Source of the DNA: Spirogloea muscicola
Lineage: Eukaryota; Streptophyta; Zygnematophyceae; Spirogloeales; Spirogloeaceae
Assembly: GCA_009602725.1 (NCBI GenBank)
Contig: WELB01000086.1
Span: 71,828-106,204, forward strand
Direction of reading: 5' to 3'
Length of the DNA: 34,377 nucleotides
Positions within the stretch are counted from its first letter, which is position 1, and every line of letters starts with the position of its first letter. Below the pieces are notes generated by a model. The model saw nothing but the letters and a program-made list of their open reading frames with translations, was not told where the DNA came from and did no database searches. A program made the position numbers and the translations under genes. This document shows positions 22,420 through 32,110 of this stretch, one piece after another.

Positions 22420-23610
22420 CCGACGGCCTTCAGGGAGCAGGCGAAGACATCCACTTGTGGCTCGCTCACTTTGACAATGTGGCAAGCTACTACGCGTGCA
22501 ACGACGAGACGAAGGTCCTGGAAGAGCTTGCTGCCACTTGGTGTAAGCAAGTGAGAGAACCAAGGCCAGCTGGAGCGACCACCAGAGGCTACTTTGCCGA
22601 GCGTTTGGCAGGCAAGACGGCCTACCTGCTTCTATGGCGGACCTGCTGAGGTTGAAGCAAGGCCCAGCGGAATTGGTGCCTGCCTTGGGCATCAGATTCC
22701 GGCACCTCTGCAAGAAGGTTGGAGAGACCAACAATGTCAAGTTGGAACTCCTCTGGCAGTGTCTGCATCCTCAACTGGTTGCCCCGACCATCACGGCTGG
22801 ACCTCCGGCTGTCGACAAATTTTAGTGATAGCGCAGCGCGCTAAGAGAAGCCAGCGGTTCCTTCCCGACACCAGCGGATGGCTCCTACCACAGAGTAAGT
22901 GGACCGCAGCCGATATTTATAGAGGTCCAGGCCTTGCAGTGGACCGGCCGGAATCAGTCTGGCACGACGCATGGCGTGGTCGCCAGCGACCGAAAGGCGG
23001 CCGACATGGGGAGGCCGGCAGCAGCCAGCTTCTGACAGTAGCAAGGGCCCAAGGTGCTTCAGATGTGACCGGCAAGGCCATATTGCAAGGAACTGCAGGT
23101 GGCGCCTACAGCAGCATGTCACATCTGTTGACTCCGGAAACATGAATCTGCCTGTGGACAACGACCAGCAGGGAAGCGGCAGCGGAGAGGCGGCACAGGG
23201 GGCCCCCCTCTCACAGATTGTCTTCAGGCTTTCCAGTTCTGCGGCAGAGGTACCTTGACCGTGGCTGCCACCAGAGTCAATGGTGCATCTATTGGAGTCC
23301 TCATCGACACCGGCACAACCATCAGCACAATCCGGCAGAGCTGTGTGGACAAGTTGAAGATCCCCCTGAGGACAGCAGACCGCATGCGCATCAGGTTTGG
23401 CAACAACAAGAAACGCATGGAGTCCACAACTAAAGCGGACGTGTCCGTGCAGCTGGATGATGTCCAGGGACGAGTGCCAGTGAGAGTGGTGCCGATGCAC
23501 CTCTTCTATATTGTGCTTGGCATCGGTTGGCTGGCACAGCAAACTGTGGTCTGCATCACCAAAGGCGGGACATTGCGGTTCGTGCAAGCCACAGCGACCA
23601 GAAGGGCCCA
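22420..23610 (+). pseudogene. LTR-retrotransposon gag, zinc knuckle and aspartic protease remnant (Ty3/gypsy-like)
   Basis: Gag-like text (GEDIHLWLAHFDNVASYYA) runs to a stop at about 22649. It continues in another frame from 22634 (LGIRFRHLCKKVGETNNVK) to 22825. A third piece from about 22971 carries the zinc knuckle CFRCDRQGHIARNC (C-X2-C-X4-H-X4-C, near 23060-23100). After a shift at about 23235-23255 the protease frame reads SIGVLIDTGTTISTI (catalytic DTG) and later YIVLGIGWL, the hydrophobic-Gly-X-Trp segment of retropepsins. No reverse transcriptase, RNase H or integrase follows. Frame breaks make it a dead remnant. The Ty3/gypsy rather than copia assignment rests on the DTG and LG.GWL wording and is tentative. 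Confidence 0.75.
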
Positions 23611-24375
23611 GACTACCTGCAGGGTGAGCCAGGAAGACCACGGCGACGGCGAGAGCAGAGTGCTGCTCCCAGTATGGTGCGGAGAGGCTCTTAGTGGACA
23701 AGCGGAGCAGAGAGTGCTGCTCCCAGGATGACACGGAGATGCCCTAAGTGGGCAGCGAGCATGGTGCTGCTCCCAGCATGGCACGGAGGCGCTCTTAGTG
23801 GACAAGCGAGCAGGGTGCTGCTCCCAGCATGGCACGGAGGCGTTCTTAGTGGACAAGCAAGCAGGGTGCTGCTCCCAGCATGGCGCGGAGGCGCTCTTAG
23901 TGGACAAGCAAGCAGGGTGCTGCTCCAATCATGGCGCAGAGACGCTTTTACTGGGCAAGCGAGCAGGGTGCTGCTCCCAGCATGGTGCGGAGACGATCTT
24001 AGTGGGCAAGCGAGCAGAGTGCTAAAATTTGTTGTTGTTGCCAAACGTGTGCATGCGGTCTGCTGTCATCAGGGGCATCTTCAAGCTGTCCACACAGCTC
24101 TGCCGGATAGTGCTGATAGTTGCGCCCATGTCGATGAGGACTCCAATGGATGCACCATAGACACTGGCAGCCACAGTCAAGGTACCTCAGCCGCAGAATT
24201 GGGAAGCTTTGACGACCTAGGAGAGGTGGGGGCCCTGTGCCGCCTCTCCGCTCCTGTTTTCTTGCTGGTTGTTGTCCAGAGGCGGATCTATGAACTCGGA
24301 GTCAACAGGTATGACATGCTGCTGTGGGCGCCACCTGCAGTTCCTTGCAATATGGCCTAGCCGGTCACACCCTCA
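23057..24375. repeat. Inverted repeat of the zinc-knuckle/protease segment, arms about 350 bp
   Basis: About 23057-23412 (plus orientation) recurs as its reverse complement at about 24027-24375. Examples: CAAACCTGATGCGCATGC on the complement of the left arm against CAAACGTGTGCATGC on the right, and GCCACCTGCAGTTCCTTGC on both. Arms differ at many scattered positions and small gaps. The right arm has lost the first knuckle cysteine context. The roughly 610-bp loop holds the end of the protease region and the 51-bp array. Confidence 0.8.
23655..24024 (+). repeat. 51-bp tandem array (seven units plus a partial)
   Basis: The anchor TGCTGCTCC occurs at 23661, 23715, 23765, 23816, 23867, 23918 and 23969, with a last partial unit at 24020. 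Spacing is 54, 50, then 51 five times. A unit reads GAGCAGGGTGCTGCTCCCAG, then CATGGCACGGAGGCGCTCTT and AGTGGACAAGC. Since 51 is divisible by three, the array translates as a 17-residue repeat in several frames on both strands without stops. It lies directly after the protease remnant, in the loop of the 350-bp inverted repeat. Confidence 0.9.
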
Positions 24376-24637
24376 GACGAGCTAGGGCAGTGTGCATTGT
24401 TGGCAGCTAAGGGCGGCCATAAGCGCCTAGTCACATTACACTGGTGGCGATGCCCGTGACCTCGCTGCACGAGAAAGGAAGCCTGCGACGAGGACCTCCT
24501 CCAGCAGCAAAGCGGCACAGCAGCCTCCAGTAAGTCACCAGCCCGACATAGAATTGGAGGAATCCATGCGGGCCTTTTTGTAGAGCTGCCAGGCGACTGT
24601 GGCGACTGTGGAGTGCTTGGCTGCGGCAGTAGCTGAA
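24376..24637. other. Unassigned stretch between inner and outer inverted arms
   Basis: I see no supported gene. An open minus-strand frame (Ser/Pro/Arg-rich) covers most of it and abuts the inverted zinc-knuckle arm, so it could be more of the inverted gag. I could not match it to the gag text at 22420-23050. Confidence 0.3.
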
Positions 24638-24659
24638 TTGTACACAGTTTTGTGTACAA
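24638..24659. repeat. Perfect 9-bp hairpin TTGTACACA-GTTT-TGTGTACAA
   Basis: The inverted repeat is exact with a 4-nt loop. A related but imperfect form (CTTGTGTACAAAATAAGTAC) occurs at about 21290 in the other outer arm. It marks the inner end of retroelement copy I. Confidence 0.6.
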
Positions 24660-24960
24660 TAAGCGTTGGCAGCATTCAGTAGTTTTGGAGCTTGTCGGAA
24701 TAGAGGGCCATCAAGCTAGCCGTGCCCTGGCTGCCGCCTCCAGCTGTGGCAGGGGGAGTGCTATTCATTCACTGTATGATCCTTTGGGCTGGCCTCGCAC
24801 AGCCATTGCCTCACAACGGAAGAGCTGTTTCTTAATCAGCACTTCGTGATGCATTTGATACTTGGCCTTTGCAGCCCTCGCCCCTTTGAAGATGCCTCTC
24901 ATCCGGCTGCTGGTGTTCCCGACTCGCGGCTGCTAAGTACGGGTTTCTGACGGCCATCCT
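24640..24960 (+). mobile_element. Retroelement tail fragment, copy I (right outer arm)
   Basis: The stretch 24640-24806 is the inverted partner of 21133-21300. At about 24705 it reads HQASRALAAASSCGRGS, the RAGRALAAASG segment of the family. A GGGCTGGCCTCGCACAGCC tail module interrupts it at about 24785. At about 24895-24950 the end of the family peptide (SDSRLLSTGF, stop) is recognisable and matches inverted copy H near 25640-25690. Confidence 0.55.
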
Positions 24961-25640
24961 TAAAGATTGCTCATTTTACTTGCTATCCGTCTCTTTTGGA
25001 CCTTGTCATCCATTTGTGGGCTGGCCAGTTGGAGCCCCTTGAGGGACTGCTGCTTCATTTGGGCTGACCTTTCTTCAGTTCATAAGAAGAGAAAGCTCTT
25101 CCTCAAAGAAACAGCTCTTCCATATTGACAGCAGTGGTTGTGAGAGGCCAGCCCAGAGGAATGGACAAGGTCTAAAAGGGCCGTATGGCGCATAAAGCAG
25201 GATACTAGAAGGGCGTGTGATGGCTGCGAGAAGCCAGCCTACTATAAATGGGGGCGAGGGCTGTAAAGGGGGAAAAATTGGCCAGCCCACAATCGTGACA
25301 ACGTCAGAACAGTCGAATACTATGCAGGAAAGAAAGAAGAAATAGCTCTTTCAACGTAAGGCATATGGCAGTGAAAGGCCAGCTCAGGAGAATATACAAG
25401 GTCTGAAAGGGTGGGAAAGCGCATAAAGCACGAAAGTGCATTCCGTGACCATCGCGAGTGGGCGCTCAATAACCTCTAGTCAGCAAGTGTAGATCAGAAT
25501 AATCAGAGGGCGCAGAAACGCCGCCCTGGCGGAACCTGGAGGCAGCAGCTAAGATGCAGCCTGCCCGCAAATGTACACTAAACGCCAATGACCGCTGCAG
25601 GGTGATGGCAACGAAAGCAGCCATCACTAAGGATGGCCGC
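24960..25640 (-). repeat. Run of hairpin tail modules, mostly minus orientation
   Basis: GGGCTGGC (25018) is followed by inverted forms GGCCAGCCC or close variants at about 25148, 25215, 25270 and 25375. Each has the GGACAAGGTCTAAAAGGG-like block near it. No coding signal is seen between them. Confidence 0.6.
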
Positions 25641-25960
25641 TCAGAAACCCCTCGTTAGCAGCCCCAAGTCGGAAGTACTAGCAGCCCGATAGCAGGGGTT
25701 ACTGAGCAATACGTAGCTGCTTTGTTTCTCGTTGCGCTTGTTTTTCTTAGCGCTTCCCCTGGCCCCCTTTTCGTACTTTGTTCCTTCTTTTTGGGGCTGG
25801 CTTTTCCAGCCCCTATCCTCAAAGGGCGAGCCCTTTCTTCTCTCTGATAGCAGTCCCAGCCGGCAGCGAGAGCAGCTAACAGATGCAAGGTGTGAGCCAG
25901 AGAATGCTGCAGGAAAGCGGTCAAGCCGCATGCTCTACACCAGGGCCAGATAGCCTGTCC
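25640..25960 (-). mobile_element. Retroelement C-terminal fragment, copy H, frameshifted
   Basis: On the minus strand the peptide starts SRMRLDRF in one frame and continues as TAFLQHSLAHTLHLLAAL in the next. It ends near 25641 with STSDLGLLTRGF and a stop. A tail module (GGGGCTGGCTTTTCCAGCCCC on the plus strand, 25793-25813) sits inside it. The frameshift and internal module show decay or nested insertion. Confidence 0.6.
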
Positions 25961-26380
25961 CGTTGAGTAGAGCCTGCTCCCTTTGCTGCCGTCGGAACAC
26001 CGCCCAAAAGGTACGGCAAGGATTGAAGTGGCCGGCAAGCGCAAACCAGGAAGCTACACACAGTCATGACTACTGAGGCTCAAGTATACCTAGTCAACTA
26101 TAGCAAATTCGGTAAAGCTAGCAGCCGGATAAAAGGAGTTGCCCTGCGAGTGCCAAAGGCAGCAGCCAAGGTGAGGCCTCCCCGCAATTGCGCCGCCGAA
26201 GGCCAGAAATATCAGTTGCAAAGTACTCCTTGAGCATATCGGTACACCTGAGCGAGCGACCTGGCAGCGTTGAAGCCGGGCTGCTCGCTCTGCTTGCCTT
26301 TTCAGCCGCTTCTCCCTTGGGATGTGCTTGCCTTGGTACTTGGCCATTGGGCCTTTGTTTGTTTCAAATACACGAAAATC
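25961..26380. other. Unassigned repeat-region stretch
   Basis: No gene is supported. The motif GTGCTTGCCTT.GTACTTGGCCA at about 26323 recurs, varied, at about 26842 and 31965, each followed within about 10 bases by GGCC, so a further small dispersed repeat exists. Confidence 0.35.
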
Positions 26381-26384
26381 TCTT

Positions 26385-26470
26385 CTGGACGAGCTCTTTC
26401 TTCTCTTTTGGACCTTGTCCATTCTTTTTGGGCTGGCCTTTCCCAGCCACTACCTTAGATTGGACGAGCT
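26385..26470 (+). repeat. Hairpin tail module
   Basis: The module holds GAGCTCTTTCTTCTCTTTTG, then GACCTTGTCCATTCTTTTTG and GGCTGGCCTTTCCCAGCC in order. This is the most typical form of the tail block in the window. Confidence 0.65.
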
Positions 26471-26555
26471 TCCTCCCTTTGCTAGCCACCCTCCAGCCGT
26501 GCTTTCGCCCTGCTTCATTAGCGCCACTCAACCTAGAACTTTGTTTGACTCATAT

Positions 26556-26603
26556 GTGCCGTTTTTTAAATGGCACAATTCTCCCTGCCTTTTGCAGGGA
26601 GAA
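26556..26603. repeat. Two adjacent hairpins
   Basis: GTGCC...GGCAC (26556-26576) is followed by TTCTCCCTGC-CTTTT-GCAGGGAGAA (26579-26603), a perfect 10-bp stem. They lie at the 5' side of retroelement copy G. Function unknown. Confidence 0.55.
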
Positions 26604-26659
26604 ATTTGCTGGCTCGGCTTGGCCTCCCTTTCATTATGTGCACAATGTGCACACTGTGT

Positions 26660-26900
26660 GTCGAGGGCGCGCAGTGTCGAGGGCACCCACACCGACTGTG
26701 CCTGGCTTGGCGAGAAATGACGCGGAAGGGATGGAGCAGCACGACAAGGACCACTTCCCAGGAGACAACTTTCATCTGTGCTCTTTGGATAATCATGGCG
26801 GCGGCTACGGTATCAAAATGTCCCTTCCTCCTAATTGCTTGCTTGTCGTTGTACTTGGCCACTCAGGGCCTCCACCACTCAAAACACACTCCATTTTCGC
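26660..26900 (+). mobile_element. Retroelement nuclease-region fragment, copy G, decayed
   Basis: The plus strand reads GTPTVPG-like text, then NDAEGMEQHDKDHFPGDNFH and LDNHGGGYGIK. This aligns with the HHAERKKERHYNDYPRGDHL and MDIYGSYGTK segment of copy A. It lacks the family C-terminal peptide and the first conserved D segment. Confidence 0.5.
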
Positions 26901-27270
26901 CTGGCCCACCTGGTCGACAAGCGCGTCGTGGATGGGCGGGTAGCTTAGGGCATAATAGCGTCTTGCAAGTATTCATCGCTTCCAACAGAATGCGCTTTAT
27001 TTGCAACATTTCCAGGCTCGAGCTATACGTCAGCTGGGTGCGCCAGGCCAATGGCTTGTGGGTGGTGCTCCGTCACCACACAGTCTTATCTCGCAGCTGT
27101 GTTTGTGCTCAATCGTGGACATTAGAGTCCCACTTCAGTTGTATTTCCGTTTTGTTACTTTAGCCCCTCTTATCTTCTTATCAGCGGCCCCATTCCCTAT
27201 CTTCATTTTGCTCTTTACAACACGCTGCTGGCTTGCTTTGGCCAGGCCACCCTCTCTATGCGCATCGCGC
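26901..27270. other. Unassigned stretch
   Basis: Nothing recognisable is present. Open frames cross it on both strands without motif content or splice support. Confidence 0.3.
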
Positions 27271-27296
27271 ACCTTCTCTCTCTCTCTCTCTCTCTT
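27271..27296 (+). repeat. (TC)n microsatellite
   Basis: About eleven TC units lie directly upstream of the retroelement copy C coding frame. The preceding ATGCGCATCGCGCACCTTC text resembles ATGCGCATCGCGTGCCTTC at about 32686 in the tail of copy E. Confidence 0.85.
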
Positions 27297-27299
27297 CCG

Positions 27300-27830
27300 G
27301 GGTGATGCCCGTCCAGCTCCGCGACGGGGTCCCTCGGACGAGGCGTGTCGATCTGGATGGCGTCCCCCTGGGAGGTGGCAAGCGGCTCCTCGTGGACGTC
27401 GTCCTCACCGACAGCTTCCGGAAGAAGGGCCCCATAACTTCTGAGACCAGCTATGCCGTGAAGGTGGCCGAACGGAAGAAGTTGCACTAAGTAAAAGGAC
27501 CACCCGGCGGGTGATACCTTTTACCCCTGGCCATGGACATCCACGGGTGTTACGGGGGTCGGTGGTCCTCGTTACTTTCGCTGCTGGCATCTCAAGCTGA
27601 CCAGCGGCGCCGGGAACAGGGTGCAGCACTTCCTGGAGGCTCGGTGCCTTTGGGTCTTGTGTCCTGCTACCGCATGCGATTGTCTATGTCCCTCCAGCGC
27701 TCCCAAGCGCTTGCTTTGCACCTCCGCGCTGGTCGCGCCCTTTGCAGCAGCTATGGCTTGCGCATCGGGGTTGCTCTTCCTCCCCTCAGCTCATCTGACT
27801 TCCTACTGCTGACCCGGGGGTCCTACGAGC
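27300..27830 (+). mobile_element. Retroelement 3' coding end, copy C (nuclease-like region and C-terminal peptide)
   Basis: Frame 1 reads TRRVDLDGVPLGGGKRLLVD, VVLTDSF and later YAVKVAERKKLH, then a stop at about 27488. The homology continues past it with a YLLPLAMDIHGCYGGRWSSL segment and LASQADQRRR. It ends with YRMRLSMSLQRSQALALHLR, AGRALCSSYGLR and SSSDFLLLTRG. This is the best-preserved copy of the D...A..A.VK..K...D.HG region. The in-frame stops and one frame change make it non-functional as it stands. Confidence 0.65.
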
Positions 27831-28717
27831 GCCCTGTCTGCCTAGCCTGTGGCTCCGTCAAGAACACCTGTATGCATCTGGCTGGCTTTCACAGCCGCTT
27901 TTCTATTATCAGCAGCCGCATTGTCGACGGTGTAGCAGAACGCGCCGCGCACAAGGGGAACGACGCCCCAGACGGTCGGTACCTGTCTCGTAGGCAATAG
28001 ATAAGTCATCCGCCGCCTCCGGCAGCTCTCTGGGTCGTCGGCTACCCAGACCCCCGCCAACGCGCAGGGGACGAGGACGCACGGCCTCGGAGCTGCGGAG
28101 GCTCAGAGCGCTGCATTGACTGGTCAGGCGACGAATTGTCAGCAGTGGCTGCTCTCGAAGACGCTGGGTCCCAGCGCCACCCAGCCGCCGCGCCGCAGTG
28201 CCTCGGGCAGGTCTTTCCAGGTTTCTGCCACAGCTTGCCGAAGACTCTGAGGTGCTAGCCGAGCCCAAGTCGACCTTGTGGCCGCCGACTGGGCGAACAC
28301 TTGCGCTGACTCTGTACTGTCGTGGCATTTCGGCCGCACAAGTCGAGAGGCGCGAACACCGACAAAGCTGCAGGGACCTGCCACCAAGCATCTTATGCTG
28401 GTCTTACGGCGGCATTACCTAGCAATGCACAATCTGATGAGGATCCGCTCTCACAACAAGGTGCAGACGAGCTGCAAACTGATATTTCCTCCACAGAAAG
28501 CTGAAATTGTGCTGCACGAATGTTATAAATGTCAGCACGCGAACGGCTGCAACAGTTAGCACATCAGAGGTCTGTTAAGTAAGCACTTGCTTTGCGTGCC
28601 ACAATTGGTCGTTTTGCATGGCCGCTGACCGAGCATGTATATTTCCCTGTCTTCAGGCTCCAGCAATGCTCTTATTGATGAACATCCAACCTCAACCTCA
28701 AGACTTCGCTCTGTGGC
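27831..28717. other. Unassigned stretch; may hold 5' exons of the next gene
   Basis: From 28023 to 28250 one frame is free of stops and Ser/Ala/Gln-rich. Near 28345-28500 another frame reads NTDKAAGTCHQASYAGLTAA and ADELQTDISSTES. A related LQTDI piece occurs in the gene at 28718. I could not join these into exons with consistent phase. Confidence 0.3.
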
Positions 28718-29891
28718 ATGCTCCCCTTGGCCAATGCTAGCAATCGGAGGGTTGGGTTGCGTCAAAGACTTTGGAGCTGGACGGCTAGGAGGACAGCCCC
28801 AACCTCCATGACCAGTGGCCCTGCGCAGACAGTCCCTCTCTTGGCAGGCCCCCACATGGTGCAAAGACAGGACCTGGAAGACGCTGGCAAAAATTGTGCT
28901 GATCAGCAGCATGAAGTCTTGGCTCGTACTCGCCAAGAGAGCGATGAGGACAGGAGTGCTGTACATGTTTCCAGCCTGGTGAGCTTCTGGGAGGGCCAGA
29001 CTACCAATGGCAGCAGCAAATTTAAGCCGGGCTTATTGGCGAGTGTGGATAGCCTGCAGCCACTCATCTCAGACTGGGAGCGGCGAGCAGAAGCTGACAC
29101 CGCTGTTAAGAAGTCTTCTGCAACCTCTCTTCCTGCAAGGACTTCATCGAATGCAAAAGTTCTGAAGCATTCCTTGGCAGGTTTTGGGTCGATTGAAATT
29201 CTAGCGCCTCAGCCAAAACTGCCGTCGGCCATAGCCAGCTTTGCAACAGCTGAGCAGTGCATAAGTGGAGGAGCAGAGAAAAAGCTTGATCTTGCAGAAA
29301 CAGGGAGTGGGCCCAGAGCAGGGGAGGGGACGAGGAACACCGTGTCAAGCAGGAAGGCGGCAGGTCGAGGACAGCTCGGCAATCTTCAAACTGATATTGA
29401 GATGTCTCAGGAGGAGGGGTGCAGTCTTAACAAAGAGGTGACGCCTCTTACTGCACGTAATGCTGAAGCTACTTCAGCCCCTACATTGGAATATATGGAT
29501 GGAGCTGAGGGGGTGAGCAAGAATCACAGAGAAGTATCAGTATAGCTGAAGGGCCCAGCCTCTTCGGGTTTTCCAAGCCTCTTCGAATGCCTTACCTGGG
29601 ACTGTACTATATCTAAGTAGGCATATGCTGAAATCAAAAGCCAGACCTTGATGGATAATACCATAATTGCCAGACTCATAGTGAAATTTTCTCATGCTTG
29701 ATGAAGCAATCGCGTCCTCTGTTGACGGCTTCTATTGTGCTTGTGGGCCGATGTGACTATTGCAGGCGGAGCATGAGGACAAGGAGGAGCCGGTGACGCT
29801 CCTTAGTCGCATCCTCCAGTGCTGTGACACGCCGCTGTTTGGGCTCAAATGGCAACGGCCTCGACGCAAGAGAGTGCTGCAGTTTTACTGA
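28718..29891 (+). CDS. Unrecognised spliced gene, two 3' exons
   Basis: Exon 28718-29512 is a 265-codon frame starting at ATG 28718; it may begin a little earlier, after CTCAAG at about 28702, since an in-frame TGA lies at 28678. Its donor is GGG|GTGAGC. Exon 29766-29891 starts after TGACTATTGCAG in the same phase and ends in TGA. The protein is Ser/Ala/Glu-rich with no clear fold over most of its length (STSDWERR-like charged patches, LQTDIEMSQEE near its end). It closes with a more ordered, basic tail: EEPVTLLSRILQCCDTPLFG, then LKWQRPRRKRVLQFY. I do not recognise the family. The splice agreement and the exon-like last 41 residues are the main support. Upstream exons are probably missing. 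An antisense open frame at 28556-28966 is less convincing. Confidence 0.45.
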
Positions 29892-30740
29892 AGCTTCGCT
29901 CTCCTCTGTTGTGTAACATGAGGCTCGTCTTGTCATATTGCTTCCTGCTCTTGCGAGAACAAACGGAGTCAATAGACTCCCTGCTATGAAAGGTAGCAAT
30001 GATGATTTACTCAAAGGGTGGATTGGCAATGCTTTGGCTCTTGCAGCGTGATGTCCGCTTATTAAGCACAATCGATGACGCCTTCCTTGGCCAATGAAAG
30101 CTGGTCTAATGGTGCTGCTTTCTAGCCGTAGATGCTGTCTGTGGACCTAAATCAGACACTAGATTACATGATTGCACTGTCATGCTAAGCTTGCCATGAA
30201 TCCAGCGGCCTACTCCAGAGAGAGTCTAAAGGTGTAGGCAGCCAAGGACGCGTTGGTGACGGGTTCAGTAGCGGACATTGAGGTGGCGAGTGCGCTGTTA
30301 CCACGGCAACAGTCAGTGACCAGTTTGATTGTTGTGTATATTATGGCGAGTATGTGGGAGTAAAATGGGAATGTGGGAGTCAAGTACGGCTCTGACGAAG
30401 CATGGCCCTCAGCTTGTAGAAAGCACTGGCTATGCTGCTCCGTCTGCTCTCTGCAGCGCACTTTGATGAGAGGGGCACTGGACCTTATGGCAGTTGGCAA
30501 GCACTATTCAAGCCTTGTCATGTTCCAAATTGAAGGACAGTTGCCAGCCGACACTGAGTTACAGAAGATGAAGAACCGACTATGCGGCAGTAAGCAGAAG
30601 TCTTTTGTTTCACCTTAGCCTGCTGAGGCGCGGAACAAGTCTGCAACAGAGCTTCCAAATGCGTATACCACAGCTCCTCTCACGCCGGCCCTGACGTGGT
30701 CTACGAGAGGAGTCGACGATAGGCACTGTTTTCAGACCTT
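29892..30740. other. Intergenic stretch
   Basis: TGTAA occurs at 29912-29916, 21 bases after the stop of the unrecognised gene, which is close for a poly(A) signal. No other gene is supported; a plus-strand open frame at 30373-30618 has no motif or splice support. Confidence 0.35.
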
Positions 30741-31880
30741 CGCACATATTTTTCGGTTGGCCTCTAAGTGCCTTTCTTACGCAAGAGCGGTACCTTTCCG
30801 GCACCCTCAGACCTTCTCCCTTGGCCTTCCGCAGCCCCCTCTTCCCTTGTCCGGCCGGCCCTGCAGCCGAGGTGGAGGAAGGCTCCTTCGCATTCCAAGT
30901 GCAAATGAGGAGCATCCGCGAGTCAGCAATCTGCTCCTTCCCCTCCCTGCAACCCCTCTTCACTCCCTTCTCAGCGCTGGCCCAAGCATCAGACAAAGGG
31001 GCACAGGCCAGACTCGTTGCTGCAGTTGAGGATGAGCGTCGCATGACATTGAGGAGGCTGCCAGATATCAGGAGCAATCCAAGGAGTCTGGCACGTTTCA
31101 CATCGCTCGCAACACCGGGGGCAACAGACTGGCTCACAACGCACGCCATCAACAACGCATTCAAAATCAGCCCCGAGGCAAATCAGACGCTTCTCCAGCT
31201 GTTGCTAGGCCTGCCCCCGACCTGCCTGATTGGAGTAACTCACTGTGAGTGCGGCTTCCGTGCGGAGGGCGGAGACCTTGCCACCCACATGCTGCGGTGT
31301 CCTACAGGCCCTGAGGTGGTGGGCGTCCATTATCTCCTACGAGACGCCCTGGCGGACCTGATGCGCGACGCCGGCTACCGCGCCGTTGTGGAAGTGAGCA
31401 ATATAATGCCCATCACCACGGATTCCCAGAGACGCCATCACCGTCGCACCCTGGACATTGTGGGTGTACAACCTGGCGGAGGTCCACGAGCCTTGGTGTA
31501 ATGCGGTGGTGACGGAGGCATACAAGAGTTCCGCTTCGACGCACATTACTAGTCACGCAGTGGGAGGTGCTGAGCAGAGAAAGCTCCGACACTAGTCTGA
31601 GTACCCCCGCAGCGATCACCTCCTGCCGGCGGCAACTGACTTCTTCGGCTGCATGGGTCCTCGCTTCCATACCTTACTGGAACATATTGCAAGTTTGGAA
31701 TATGCTCGACGTGAGGATATGCTTCCAGCTCAGATGGGCATGCCGGCAGCCTACTTTTCATTCTTGCGACGTCGAGTGTCAGCTTGTCTGCAGCGAGCTC
31801 AGGCTCATGCGTTGCATTAGAAAGCTGTTCGAGCCTTAGCTGGTAGCTCAAGAGCTTGTCGATTGCCGTCCGGTATACGC
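30741..31880 (+). mobile_element. Retroelement 3' coding end, copy D (longest; includes zinc motif)
   Basis: A frame from about 30821 to 31501 reads the region that usually follows a reverse transcriptase: ATDWLTTHAINNAFKI, LQLLLGLPP, then the zinc motif CECGFRAEGGDLATHMLRC followed by HYLLRDALADLMRDAGY and RRTLDIVGVQPGG. A TAA at 31499-31501 ends it, but homology continues in other frames: SEYPRSDHLLPAATDFFG (compare copies A and C), LEYARREDML, RRRVSACLQRAQAHALH and AVRALAGSS. Several stops and shifts are present. The family assignment (non-LTR element with a C-terminal PD-(D/E)XK-like nuclease) is from the order of these motifs; the reverse transcriptase itself is not in the window. Confidence 0.7.
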
Positions 31881-32110
31881 ATCATCAGTCAGCGACCTCT
31901 ATGTGCTGCCTCGTGGTTACTGAGCGGGTCAGCTTAGCAGCAGGTGACGTACATTTGTCAATGTGCTTGCCTTTGTACTTGGCCACATAGGCCCTCCATC
32001 TCTTCATACACACTCATAGGCCTCCGCCCCCTGGAGAAGGCTTTACATCTTTTACAGGGCGAAGATACTCTTCCAGAAAAGCAGAGGTATATCTATTGAA
32101 ACTATCAACC
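31881..32110. other. Tail of copy D and junction
   Basis: The stretch contains the small repeat TGTGCTTGCCTTTGTACTTG at about 31966, shared with 26323 and 26842. No coding signal is supported. Confidence 0.35.

Noticed and set aside
22841-23734. A 297-codon minus-strand open frame
   Set aside because: It is antisense to the gag/knuckle/protease text, whose motifs are unambiguous on the plus strand.
23655-24024. CRISPR array
   Set aside because: Whole 51-bp units repeat without unique spacers, in a eukaryotic intron-rich context, so this is a minisatellite.
28556-28966. Minus-strand 136-codon open frame as a gene
   Set aside because: It lacks splice support and overlaps the better-supported plus-strand gene.
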